A stretch of 64,000 nucleotides of DNA from UBA8941 sp963780545 (lineage in GTDB: Archaea; Thermoproteota; Bathyarchaeia; TCS64): contig CAWACK010000013.1 of assembly GCA_963780545.1 (NCBI GenBank), positions 1 through 64,000 of the forward strand, written 5' to 3'. The notes beneath the pieces were generated by a model, which was not told the origin of the DNA, made no database searches, and worked only from the letters and a program-made list of their open reading frames with translations. Positions 18,442-27,781 of the stretch are shown one piece after another. The stretch's first letter is position 1. The number at the start of each line of letters is the position of its first letter. The position numbers were made by a program, and so were the translations under genes.

Positions 18442-18524
18442 GACGTGGACACGACTATCTAGAGCTAGATTGATGCTCTGCAGGCTCAACTAATCCAAGT
18501 CCAGGAGACAACGACCTCCTAACC
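18442..18524 (+). pseudogene. C-terminal fragment of the 15644-type surface protein, two in-frame TAGs
   Basis: The frame reads DVDTTI, TAG, S, TAG, IDALQAQLIQVQETTTS then TAA. The intact relative reads TTAIQSQIDALQAQLAQAQQ and ends TTTP. Both TAG codons stand exactly where the relative has CAG (Gln). The fragment ends 8 bases before another alternating tract. Confidence 0.65.
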
Positions 18525-18532
18525 ACATCGTA

Positions 18533-18542
18533 GCGTGCGCGC
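18533..18542. repeat. Alternating tract joining two fragments
   Basis: GCGTGCGCGC separates a plus-strand 3' fragment from a minus-strand 5' fragment. Confidence 0.75.
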
Positions 18543-18638
18543 CTTTGTCTTCAGAGGCTCAGAGGGCTTGGAGGCCTCCTTCACCTTCTCATAAGTGGTC
18601 GGATAAGGGTTCTTCTCCCATCTTTTGTCAAAGCTCAT
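18543..18638 (-). pseudogene. N-terminal fragment of a CdvB paralogue
   Basis: It starts with ATG 18638 and reads MSFDKRWEKNPYPTTYEKV, then KEASKPSEPLKTK, in frame until the tract. The intact homologue at 7453 has the same first 18 residues with one change. Homology continues upstream through 18860. Confidence 0.75.
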
Positions 18639-18860
18639 TAATAACTACACTCGATGTTACGGGGTTTCAAAGAGTTTTCAAGATGTTGAATCATATATGT
18701 TAAACATACGAGCATTTTCCTTCAAATTTTAACATTTAATTTTGCATGCTGATGTCGCAGAGCGAATCTAATATTACATAAACTACTATAAAATCAAATA
18801 AATTACATTATTGTTAACACAAACACGAATGTTAACTTTTTTCTTGATTAATATACAAAA
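18639..18860. repeat. Second copy of the CdvB upstream region
   Basis: It aligns with 7454-7680 over most of its length, diverging after about 18820. It shows that the duplicated unit carried its promoter. Confidence 0.65.
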
Positions 18861-19039
18861 AAATCGTTGATTTCATGACTACATTTATTCAAGTGCTTCA
18901 TTTTTATAAAGATCATAAACTAAATTTCTTTATTTTCTCATAAACTTAACTATAAGATACAATCGATATGAACTCTACGAATATACTGATGGCAGCGATA
19001 ATGAATATGCATAAAATTGATTGAAGAAGAAACGAATCT
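18861..19039. other. AT-rich intergenic DNA
   Basis: No gene or clear signal was seen. This is the left edge of the AT-rich island. Confidence 0.4.
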
Positions 19040-19489
19040 CTATTTCAAATCCTTTGCGTAAGTTTTTATACTTGATCTCGAACGCCAAATGATCACCGCT
19101 AACATTGATAAAAATAAAAGAACTTCAACAATTGTTTCGACTCCTCCCTTCAGTTGAAGTTGCGGTGGTGCCCCGTACCACGCATTACTTATAGGCCAAA
19201 ACAGTTGTAGAGGAGGAACAAAAAAATCTCCAATCAGTGAATGCGAGGCTAAAGACGCGAAGTAAGTAAAACCTTTCCTAAAGATTAGGAAGATAGGGAT
19301 AAAACAAATAATTGCTACCAAGATACTATGAGTAGGTCCCCTGTGGACAATGTAGCCCCTAAAAAACTCATCAAGGTCGGGAGCAAGTGACAAAATAAAT
19401 ACAACATATAAATTGTATTTTTCTTTAAATATTTTGGAGGTAAAAAGGCTCGAAAAATAACCGAGCGCTAGGTGTCCAAGTAACCACAT
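19040..19489 (-). CDS. YdjM-like membrane-bound metal-dependent hydrolase
   Basis: The protein has 149 residues and starts at ATG. It carries the PF04307-type pattern: MWLLGHLALGYFSS at the N-terminus, then LAPDLDEFFRG, HRGPTHSILVAI and SHSLIGDFFVPP, with His and Asp residues probably binding metal at the membrane face. There are about four hydrophobic helices. The substrate is unknown. The stop is TAG. Confidence 0.75.
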   Translation of the reverse strand: MWLLGHLALGYFSSLFTSKIFKEKYNLYVVFILSLAPDLDEFFRGYIVHRGPTHSILVAIICFIPIFLIFRKGFTYFASLASHSLIGDFFVPPLQLFWPISNAWYGAPPQLQLKGGVETIVEVLLFLSMLAVIIWRSRSSIKTYAKDLK

Positions 19490-19566
19490 AAATGATCACC
19501 AATATATTTTAGATTTCAAATCACTTCAACTCACAAGTATTTAAGACTAACAATTTAGAAGCCTAA

Positions 19567-19758
19567 TTGTCCCTCGCAAGTGTGATCCTTCGATCGACCT
19601 TGGCAACAACTACAGTAAAGAATTTGCTCTATAAACAATTCGACAGATTCTGGCTTGTTAACAGAAAAACGAATACACTTTACCCCTCGAGCACACTTCA
19701 AAAAATACGTGCGCGCAAAATATTGGAGAAAAGAAAAGCCGAATCAGGAAGCACATGA
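19567..19758 (+). CDS. Small basic unknown ORF, 63 aa
   Basis: It has a TTG start and TGA stop and is rich in K, R, T and S (KNLLYKQFDRFWLVNRKTNT). It contains an alternating ACGTGCGCGCA run near the end (19707-19717). There is no family match. It may be a fragment rather than a gene. Confidence 0.25.
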   Translation: MSLASVILRSTLATTTVKNLLYKQFDRFWLVNRKTNTLYPSSTLQKIRARKILEKRKAESGST

Positions 19759-19795
19759 TTAATCATTATAAATGATTATAATTATATGTGTTTGT

Positions 19796-20716
19796 TTATA
19801 CTATATTATTTCTATTATCATTAATATCTAATAATATTGCGATTAATATAAACTGTATTCCTAAAAATAAAATAGGTAAAGATACTTCATTTAAGAAGAA
19901 AATAACATTATAAAGAGTAAAAATCAATCCGATCGGTACCAAAACAAATCCAAAAATAAAGAGAAAAGGAATGGGACTTAGACTCTGATATAGATACTTC
20001 ATTCTTAAACGATATAGGAAATTACTAAAGAGCAGCCAAGAGACTTTAATTATATATCGACCGTATTTTATCTTTGATTTTTCTGAACCATATTTGGCCG
20101 GAATTGAAATATCTTTAACTTTAAAATTGGAAACATTCAACTTAGCTAAAATATCATTACAGTAGCCATATTTAGGGTACACTTCATCTAAGTCTATTGT
20201 CATTAGAGCCTTTTTAGATATGGCTGTGTATCCATTCTGAGGATCCATTATATCATAATAACCTGAAGATATCTTTGTAAGTATTGTGAGCACGGAATTA
20301 CCAAATTTTCTCCAAACACTCATGCCCTTCATATGAGATGCTTTCAGCAACCTATTTCCTTTAGTATAATCTACAACATTTTCAATGATTGGATCAATTA
20401 ATTCAGGAATATGTATAGGATTCATCTGATTATCTCCAGCCATCACTACAACAATATCCATGTTATCAGTCAGACTTTGTTTATATCCAGTAACGATTGC
20501 CGCTCCTACACCTTTATTGACTTTATGTTTAATAGTTACAAATCTATTATCATTAATAGAAACACTTTCTATTGTTTCATAAGTTTTATCATAAGATCCA
20601 TCATCAATAACATATATTTTATCAATATAATCTGGTATAGATTTTAAAGTTTTCTCTATAAGTAGCTCTTCATTATAAGCAGGGACAACTACTGCAATTT
20701 TCTTACGCTTATACAT
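19796..20716 (-). CDS. Family 2 glycosyltransferase, dolichol-phosphate-sugar synthase-like
   Basis: This GT-A enzyme has 306 residues. The N-terminus IAVVVPAYNEE and VIDDGSYDKT bind the nucleotide sugar; VVVMAGDNQMNP holds the DxD-type metal site. Two C-terminal transmembrane helices (about 240-300) resemble DPM1/GtrB-type proteins, which load sugars onto polyprenyl phosphate. It lies in the surface-glycan island and probably supplies lipid-linked sugars. The stop is TAA. Confidence 0.85.
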   Translation of the reverse strand: MYKRKKIAVVVPAYNEELLIEKTLKSIPDYIDKIYVIDDGSYDKTYETIESVSINDNRFVTIKHKVNKGVGAAIVTGYKQSLTDNMDIVVVMAGDNQMNPIHIPELIDPIIENVVDYTKGNRLLKASHMKGMSVWRKFGNSVLTILTKISSGYYDIMDPQNGYTAISKKALMTIDLDEVYPKYGYCNDILAKLNVSNFKVKDISIPAKYGSEKSKIKYGRYIIKVSWLLFSNFLYRLRMKYLYQSLSPIPFLFIFGFVLVPIGLIFTLYNVIFFLNEVSLPILFLGIQFILIAILLDINDNRNNIV

Positions 20717-21012
20717 AAATGCGATCCTATTTTAACAATGAGAGAATATTAAGATTTTGTCTAATTAATCTATATTTGATATACACTAACGTGAGAGTCA
20801 ACAAATTATGCAGAGCGCTCGCTCGCTAATCGATAAAATATTCTTTATAAACCACAACCACATCGAGCATGCAATAATAATAGAATATTGTTGACTACGT
20901 TGGATGAGTTAGAATTGTTTTATCTTGCTAGAATGCATTATAAATCTAGTTTTATGCATCTGCAATTCTTATAACCTGATGTGCACACTTAATTATAGGA
21001 AAGAACTGAGTC
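20717..21012. other. Divergent promoter region
   Basis: An AT-rich region between a minus-strand glycosyltransferase and a plus-strand GNAT-like gene, with TTATAAA-like boxes around 20845 and 20938. A GCGCTCGCTCGC run lies at 20815-20826. Confidence 0.4.
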
Positions 21013-22137
21013 ATGAATCGAAATATAATGGATTCCACTGAGGAGTATCACATAGGATTAAACAAAGACTTCAATATTAAAATGTTCCAACCGGGAGATG
21101 AAGTAGAAATAGTAAATTTACTCAAAGACTCTTTTCCCTCCTGGAATAATAGAGTAAATCCAGTCGACTACTGGAAATGGAAGTATTTAGATACGCCATT
21201 AGGAACAGATATAATAGTCGCGACTGATAAAAAAATTATAGCAGTTACACATAGAATGGTACTTAATTTAAAATTCGATAACTCGATTGTACTAGCTCAG
21301 TTTGGTTGTGATACTGCAACGCACTTGGCTTACAGAGGGATGGGAGTTTATAGGAAAATTGTTGATAAGATTGTGAGTAAACGTATCGAAAGGAAAGTGA
21401 AAATAGATTACGGTATATCACGTAACCCTACAGTTCAGAAAGAGTGGGAAAAAAGGGGGGGTATACCTTTTCCACATAATGTATCCTACATGGTTAGGAT
21501 AAAAGATGTCAGATTACATCTGAAGATGCGTACAATGGAACATGCCGCAATAACTGCCGAAGGCTATAGCATACTCGCAAACATGAATAAGTTAAAGGGG
21601 GTATATACACCCGGAATAAGACCCATAGACGACTTCAAAATAATGGATATCCATAACTTTGATAGTGCCATAGACCCTTTTTTGGATGAAGTAAGAGTTC
21701 ATTATAACTTTATGGTGGCTAAGAGTAAGGACTATCTTAACTGGAGGTTCTGTGACCCGAGAGGAGATAATTTTATCGTAAAGCAGGCTTTTAAAGATGG
21801 AAAGGTTCTAGGTTACGTGGCTTTAGAGATTAGAAACGATGGTGGTTATTCTGAGGGTTTTGTTGCTGATATGCTCGCTTTGCCAAATAGGCGAGATGTC
21901 GCTTATGCGCTTCTAAGAGAAGCGTGTGATTTCTTTGATGTAAATAATGTGAATGTAGTTTACTATATGGTTCTGAGTGGGCACTCTTATCGGGCAGTCT
22001 CGAATCTTCTTGGGTTTATTGATTCGCGTCGAGGGCCCTACATAATTATTCAGTTTTTTGATATGGAAAAGGGGCTCGAGAATTTGAGGCTGTCGAATCC
22101 GGATCAGGTACACTTCTCTTATTGTGACGCGCTATGA
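21013..22137 (+). CDS. GNAT-like acyltransferase, two-domain, copy 1
   Basis: The protein has 374 residues. The N-terminal GNAT domain has FNIKMFQPGDEVEIVNLLKD, the family signature YWKWKYLDTPLG and the acetyl-CoA loop GMGVYRKIVDK near residue 115. A second GNAT-like half follows (YLNWRFCDPRGDNFIVKQAF, GYVALEIRND). This is one of four paralogues in the window (25358, 40866, 43809). In the family, such proteins modify sugars or cell-envelope compounds; the acceptor is unknown. It is convergent with a secreted beta-helix gene. Confidence 0.75.
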   Translation: MNRNIMDSTEEYHIGLNKDFNIKMFQPGDEVEIVNLLKDSFPSWNNRVNPVDYWKWKYLDTPLGTDIIVATDKKIIAVTHRMVLNLKFDNSIVLAQFGCDTATHLAYRGMGVYRKIVDKIVSKRIERKVKIDYGISRNPTVQKEWEKRGGIPFPHNVSYMVRIKDVRLHLKMRTMEHAAITAEGYSILANMNKLKGVYTPGIRPIDDFKIMDIHNFDSAIDPFLDEVRVHYNFMVAKSKDYLNWRFCDPRGDNFIVKQAFKDGKVLGYVALEIRNDGGYSEGFVADMLALPNRRDVAYALLREACDFFDVNNVNVVYYMVLSGHSYRAVSNLLGFIDSRRGPYIIIQFFDMEKGLENLRLSNPDQVHFSYCDAL

Positions 22138-22466
22138 GTATCACAAAATGATAAAAAGATTAATCCAGGGTAACCTTGTTATCTTTAGAATAGCTATTTG
22201 TTTACGGAAATCTAAAGAGAGATCTTACACTATTATTTTAGATGGATAATTCAATCGATGATTTATACCTAGAAACGCGCGCGCCCTCAGTCTCCTACCG
22301 GTTGAACTAATATTTTATCTAAAAAGTCACTTTAACCATTCATGACTTGTGATGAGAATAATTTAAGTTAGACTATGGTTAACCTTCAATACTATTTCAT
22401 TTCTTTTTTGCAAGCATTAATCTAAATAATGAGGAATAATAAAGAAAAATTAGGGAAGAGATAATT
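22138..22466. other. AT-rich intergenic with CG tract
   Basis: Convergent 3' ends meet here. A tract ACGCGCGCGC lies at 22275-22284. No gene was seen. Confidence 0.5.
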
Positions 22467-23594
22467 TTACCCAACGCATATGTTCAGGTTAGCTATACTG
22501 GTAATAGTATTTCCACTTATTTTTGGCGTTGTGCTTGGGTTGAATTGGTTCCGGATCCCGTTCCAGACACCGGAGATTGTGTTCCCAGTCACAACCTGTC
22601 CATAGCTCGAGCCAGAATAACCACCCCAGTTAGAGCGTACATCTGGCATGATGTAGACTCCATTGGTGCGGTAAGTGTATCCTGAGCTTGTCCACTGTGC
22701 TGGACCCGAGTTGTGTATGTTATTGTTCTCGACGACTACATTAATGTCCGGTCCATCAGCCTGGTAGAAGCAGATACCTGAAGGGTTCAGATCCGACTTT
22801 GGCTGATTCATCCAAGTCAGCCACTTCACGTCGATGTCGTTCCCCTGAACCACGACGTTGTTGCACCAACGGAGCTTGATGCCTTCCTCTTTTGTGTCTC
22901 TAATGATGTTGCCTTGTATGAGGCCGTTTGTACAGAGAGGCCAGCCGAGGCCACCACCCGTCGCTATGCCATACTGGGCCTTATTCACGTAGTTGTTTAG
23001 AAACTGGAAGTGGTCAGCCGCGAAGGCTAGGAGACCGTACTGCATTATGTTGAGGAATCTACAGTTTTCAACAGTATTATATGAGCCGCCAACCTTTAAG
23101 GGAGCCCACGGATTATTTGCGAAGTTATTATCGAAAGTCAAACCATTAATTGTAATGTGATTCGAGCCTCCTCCACCCACACACATCATCTCGCTGGATG
23201 TGTAAGATGAGCTTGACCGGAGGATCGCACCCGTGGATTGTCCAACAATTGTGCTACCACTCACCTTCCAATCGATTTTTCCGTTGATTGGGTACACACC
23301 GTTCTGTATCATTACGGTCTGTCCAGACGTGACGATGGAGTTGAGAGAATTCATCATGGTGACGAAGTTCGAATTAGAAGCAACAATGGCGTTGGTTGCC
23401 GACGATTTAGCATAGTAGGTTGATCCACTGAGATACACTGTGTAGTTGGGAGTTGAAGTTGCTGCGTAAGCAACATTCGACGTCAATGGACTGGCTTGTA
23501 ACAATCCCGAATTGCCGAAAACAATTCCGGCTATAAACATTATCGAAAATACCACTGCTATACTTTTTTTTATCGATTTCTGATCTCTAAACAT
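22467..23594 (-). CDS. Secreted parallel beta-helix protein, copy 1
   Basis: The protein has 375 residues. It has a signal peptide (IAVVFSIMFIAGIVFG), a short leader domain (NYTVYLSGSTYYAKS), then a right-handed beta-helix with repeated N-x-ITINGLTFDNN, YNTVENCRFLN and FQFLNNYVNKAQYGIATGGG coils, as in pectate-lyase-like or NosD-like folds. No anchor is visible. Such folds bind or cleave polysaccharides; there is no clear catalytic triad. It shares long identical DNA blocks with the copy at 26508 and strong similarity to the C-terminus of the protein at 44968. It is convergent with a GNAT-like gene. Confidence 0.8.
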   Translation of the reverse strand: MFRDQKSIKKSIAVVFSIMFIAGIVFGNSGLLQASPLTSNVAYAATSTPNYTVYLSGSTYYAKSSATNAIVASNSNFVTMMNSLNSIVTSGQTVMIQNGVYPINGKIDWKVSGSTIVGQSTGAILRSSSSYTSSEMMCVGGGGSNHITINGLTFDNNFANNPWAPLKVGGSYNTVENCRFLNIMQYGLLAFAADHFQFLNNYVNKAQYGIATGGGLGWPLCTNGLIQGNIIRDTKEEGIKLRWCNNVVVQGNDIDVKWLTWMNQPKSDLNPSGICFYQADGPDINVVVENNNIHNSGPAQWTSSGYTYRTNGVYIMPDVRSNWGGYSGSSYGQVVTGNTISGVWNGIRNQFNPSTTPKISGNTITSIANLNICVG

Positions 23595-23966
23595 GGCTGA
23601 ACACTAAGGTGATCGATTTTTTTAAAGGAGATTTTGGCTTTTTAATATTATAACCTAAAAAATTATATTATTTTTAAAAATAAATAAAATATAAAGTCTA
23701 CTCTAAATAGACTTTCAATAGGTAAATATTCCGAATGGGAAGGAGACTTCATACATCGAAGCTGATTTGAGTGTATTACCTACGATGAAGGTGACTAAAT
23801 AATAATCGTAGAGATATTTTTCTGTTCTTATGTTCGCTGTGTGTACTGTTCTAATCTTACGCTATTTGGTTCATTCTTAGCTAGCGAATATCCAACAATT
23901 ATTCTTGATTGGATATATTCAATATGAAATTTGTTTTTTGTTCATAAATTATTATTTTTGTGAGCA
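23595..23966. other. AT-rich intergenic DNA
   Basis: About 370 bases containing the promoter of the beta-helix gene. No gene was seen. Confidence 0.5.
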
Positions 23967-25081
23967 TCATTTTAATAATATACTTTCATAAAGATCTACA
24001 TGCAATTTTGCAGTATGGCTCCAAGAAAATATTTCAGCATAAGAATATGCACATTGAATAATTTTCTCTTAGATTCTCATCATGATATAGATCTATTAAA
24101 TCTTTTAGTAATATTTCCGGGTTGTCTATTTCAAATGGCAAGAAATGCCTGTTTGGTTCAAGTCCAGGCATGTCTTTGATTGCATCTTCGGTAGCAATGA
24201 CTGGTTTTCTGCTGAGAAATGCATAAATTGTTTTCACATGAGGGCCACTGATTGAAGGCAGATGAGGAAGCACTACCACGTCTGGCAGAGAGAGTAATTC
24301 ATCGAGTTGTTCAACAAATCCTAAAGGTATAAAATATTCCGTTTTAGGCAATTCTTCCGAGTCAGTGCCAGCAACGATGAAGATTAGCTTTTTTCCGCAT
24401 TGTTTTTGAAATTCGGAAGCAACAAAATATGATATATTATATAAAGCTAAAGCAGCATCGTAATTAGGTTTAAACTTCATTGTACCAAAGAAGAGTGCGA
24501 GAAATACGTTTTCCTCTAGACCATATTTTTCACGAACATTATCCTTTATATTAAGTGAAGGTGCACCATTAGGAATTACTGCCATTTTTGTATCTATTAT
24601 TTCTCCATAGAGTTCTTTAAACCAGTTTTTAACTCCTAATCCAGGCGTTATTAATGCGTCAAAAATGTTTATTAGGATTTTTTGGGAAATATTTGTGATC
24701 TTCCTTCAAAGGTCTTTCTGGGATCTTGGGAGAACCATTTATCATGGTAAACTGTCACGAATTTTTTACTAATGGGGCGAAGAAAAAGAAATAATTCTAA
24801 AGTCCTGCTAAAAGAAAAGGATTCAATTTGGACCACGTCGTATTTATGTATGAGACCCTTTGAATAGATTTTAACGATCCATTTAATAAGTTTATTTATA
24901 TCTGAAACTTTTGGCATCTCGACGATATTTAGGTTCCTAGGATTGTTAGTAGGTGTATCTTTAGTTACATTAGCTGACAGTGTTACGTCTTGGCCAGATA
25001 TCTTGCTAGCTCTTGAGCAATTTGTAATACTCTTTCACTAGTACCGCTTTCTCTTGAGATATTTCCAACAAATAAAATCAT
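23967..25081 (-). pseudogene. Family 4 glycosyltransferase, frameshifted
   Basis: A GT-B enzyme of about 370 residues is spread over several frames. The start MILFVGNISRESGTSERVLQ (ATG 25081) leads to KISGQDVTLSANVTKDTPTN, EMPKVSDINKLIKWIVKIYS, ITPGLGVKNWFKELYGE, the acceptor-to-donor hinge MAVIPNGAPS, and donor-domain motifs FFGTMKFKPNYDAALA and SGPHVKTIYAFLSRKPVIAT. A last frame gives the end SYAEIFSWSHTAKLHVDLYE with TGA at 23967. At least three single-base shifts occur, some in A/T runs. Confidence 0.7.
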
Positions 25082-25357
25082 TATATGCAAGATTGTTTTA
25101 AATATACTCAGAAATCGCCTTTAAATAACTTGCGTATATTTGTATAATAATTTCCGAGGTAGTGCGCCAAATATTTTTTTTTAAATAAATCTCAACTAAA
25201 TAACATTATATTTAATTAGCTTTGCATATATGTCGAGGATGGTACAAGCCTACGGCTTTCTGAACTAATTTCCTTTTAAATTTATTTCGCACTCATTGGA
25301 GACTTAAGCTAAAATAAAAAGAAATTTTATAAATTATTGACCTTATAATATGTTAAA

Positions 25358-26475
25358 TTGTCCGGACAGCCTGTAATTCGACCTTATCAGCCAGGCGATG
25401 AAGAAGATATTATCAAACTTCTTGAAAAAGTTTTCAAAGGTTGGCCTCTTTACGATATTCCCTGCAGTCCACTAGATCATTGGAGATGGAAGTACATAGA
25501 TAACCCCCTTAAAAATTATACTACAGTCGCTCTTGACAAGGAAAGAATTATCGGCTGTGATCATACAATTCCTCAAAAAATTAAGATCGGTGATAAAGTT
25601 TTACTCTGTGGTACTTCAACTGATGTTGCTGTTGATCCAACTATAGAGCTAAGGGAATTTTTAATAGTTTGAGGGAACTAAAATTCATAAATGAACAGAA
25701 AGAAGGAGTAAAATATCAATTAGACACATCAACTAACCCGATTTTAATTAAACAAAACATTAGTCGTGGTTACCCAATTTTTTCTCATGATGTTATTAAC
25801 TATTATAAAATTAAGGATGTTGATTCACTAATAAAAAATAGGACTATTAAAAACTCATTTATTTTAAAATATGGTTTCATAGGATCAAAAGCATTGAATT
25901 CTGTTAAGAAAAAATTCGATCATCTATATTTGAAAAATAGCTTGGAAGATAATTATTTGGATATTAAATTAAAAAAAATTGATCTGTTTTCGGAGGAAAT
26001 ACATGAATTTTGGGATAAAATAAAAAATCAATATAATTTTATCATTGAAATAAATAAAGATTATCTTAATTGGAGATATTGTAACTTCAATGGAGGTAAT
26101 TATACGGTATGGTTAGCTATCAAGGAAAATGTTATTCTTGGTTATATTGTCTTGAGAATAAATAAATATAATGAAAATCAGTACATTGGTTACATAATTG
26201 ATTTATTAACTCTACCTAACTTTATGGATATTGCAGATCATTTAATTAATAATGCAGTAAAATATTTTGAAAAAGAAGATGTAGATACTGTTACCTATTG
26301 GGGTCTTAAAAATAATCAATATGAAAAATATTTAAGAAAATATGATTTTATCCCGAGAATGACTCCTACAAAGCTATTTTTTAAGTTTTTTGCTGATGTA
26401 AGAGAAGTCGACCGAATTAATAGAAGTCTGAAAAATCAAATTCATTTGAACTCTGGAAATGTGGATACAATATAG
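25358..26475 (+). pseudogene. GNAT-like acyltransferase, copy 2, frameshifted
   Basis: It starts at TTG 25358 with VIRPYQPGDEEDIIKLLEKV and HWRWKYIDNPLKNYTTVALD. The frame breaks near 25660 (TTTTT run) and resumes as LRELKFINEQKEGVKYQLDT to the end, including YLNWRYCNFNGGNYTVWLAI. It is the most AT-rich of the four paralogues. The stop is TAG. It is convergent, with a 30-base gap, with beta-helix copy 2, repeating the arrangement at 21013-23594. Confidence 0.7.
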
Positions 26476-26507
26476 AGAAATAAATAATTTCTCGATCTTT
26501 CTGTCTT

Positions 26508-27590
26508 TTAACTAATTTGAATATTTGATCCGGCGCTACTGCTGATTATATTATCCGATATCCTAACCGACGTCACATACGACTGAATCCCATAATACAT
26601 ACCCGAAATAACATTACCACTAATCACTTGTCCAGAACTCGAACCGGAATAACCACCCCAGTTAGAAGGATCGTCAGCTTGAACTAAGACACCGTTCACC
26701 GTATACTTTATTCCCGAGCTCACCCACTGAGCCGCGCCGGAGTTATGAATATTGTTCACATTAACAACGACATTTATGTCCGGTCCGTCAGCCTGATAGA
26801 AGGTTATCCCCGAGGGACTCTGATCCGACTTTGGCTGATTCATCCAAGTCAGCCACTCCACGTCGATGTCGTTCCCCTGAACCGTCACGTTGCTACACCA
26901 GCGGAGCTTGATACCCGCATCCCTCGTGTCCCTGATCGTATTGCCCTGTATGAGGCCGTTTGTACAGAAAGGATAGCCGAGGCCACCACCCGTCGCTATG
27001 CCATACTGGGCCTTATTCACGTAGTTGTTTAGAAACTGGAAGTGGTCAGCCGCGAAGGCTAGGAGACCGTACTGCATTATGTTGAGGAATCTACAGTTTT
27101 CAACAGTATTATATGATCCGGAAACGAGCAGCGGCGCCCAGGGATTATCCGCGAAGTTATTATCGAAAGTCAGACCATTAATCGTGATGTGGTTGGTTGA
27201 GTTTCCGAGGATCATCATCTCGCTGGATGTGTAAGATGAGCTTGACCGGAGGATCGCACCCGTGGATTGTCCAACAATTGTGCTACCACTCACCTTCCAA
27301 TCGATTTTTCCGTTGATTGGGTACACACCGTTCTGTATCATTACGGTCTGTCCAGACGTGACGATGGAGTTGAGAGAATTCATCATGGTGACGAAGTTCG
27401 AATTAGAAGCAACAATGATTCCCTCTTGGTTTCGGGCGACATAGTCGGAGCCTTCGAGTTCGATAGTATAGTGTGTGTTATTATATACAGAATTTTTATT
27501 AGAAAGATGATATAAACTTGAAAATAAAATTATCGCAATCAAAAAAATGAACAATACACTAAAACTTATTTTAGTCAAAAAGATATTCAC
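26508..27590 (-). CDS. Secreted parallel beta-helix protein, copy 2
   Basis: The protein has 360 residues. An N-terminal membrane or signal helix (VLFIFLIAIILFSSLYHL) differs entirely from copy 1, but the beta-helix core is nearly the same and a 205-bp block (27213-27417) is identical to 23184-23388. The last coils (ISGNVISGMYYGIQSYVTSV) diverge again. The pattern fits recombination between copies. No enzymatic residues are assigned. Confidence 0.8.
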   Translation of the reverse strand: MNIFLTKISFSVLFIFLIAIILFSSLYHLSNKNSVYNNTHYTIELEGSDYVARNQEGIIVASNSNFVTMMNSLNSIVTSGQTVMIQNGVYPINGKIDWKVSGSTIVGQSTGAILRSSSSYTSSEMMILGNSTNHITINGLTFDNNFADNPWAPLLVSGSYNTVENCRFLNIMQYGLLAFAADHFQFLNNYVNKAQYGIATGGGLGYPFCTNGLIQGNTIRDTRDAGIKLRWCSNVTVQGNDIDVEWLTWMNQPKSDQSPSGITFYQADGPDINVVVNVNNIHNSGAAQWVSSGIKYTVNGVLVQADDPSNWGGYSGSSSGQVISGNVISGMYYGIQSYVTSVRISDNIISSSAGSNIQIS

Positions 27591-27781
27591 TATCTTTTAT
27601 CAAAGGTATTTTAAAAACACTTCTCGAAATAAATAAGTTAAGAAAGAAAATTAATTTAAATTTGAGACAGATTTATTACTCTGACAGCTAAAGAATAGGA
27701 ATTTATTCTAACATAATTAAATTTTTCGTGCAATTAACACCCTGATGGCTAATTAGTAAATAAATATTATTTTTAAATTAT

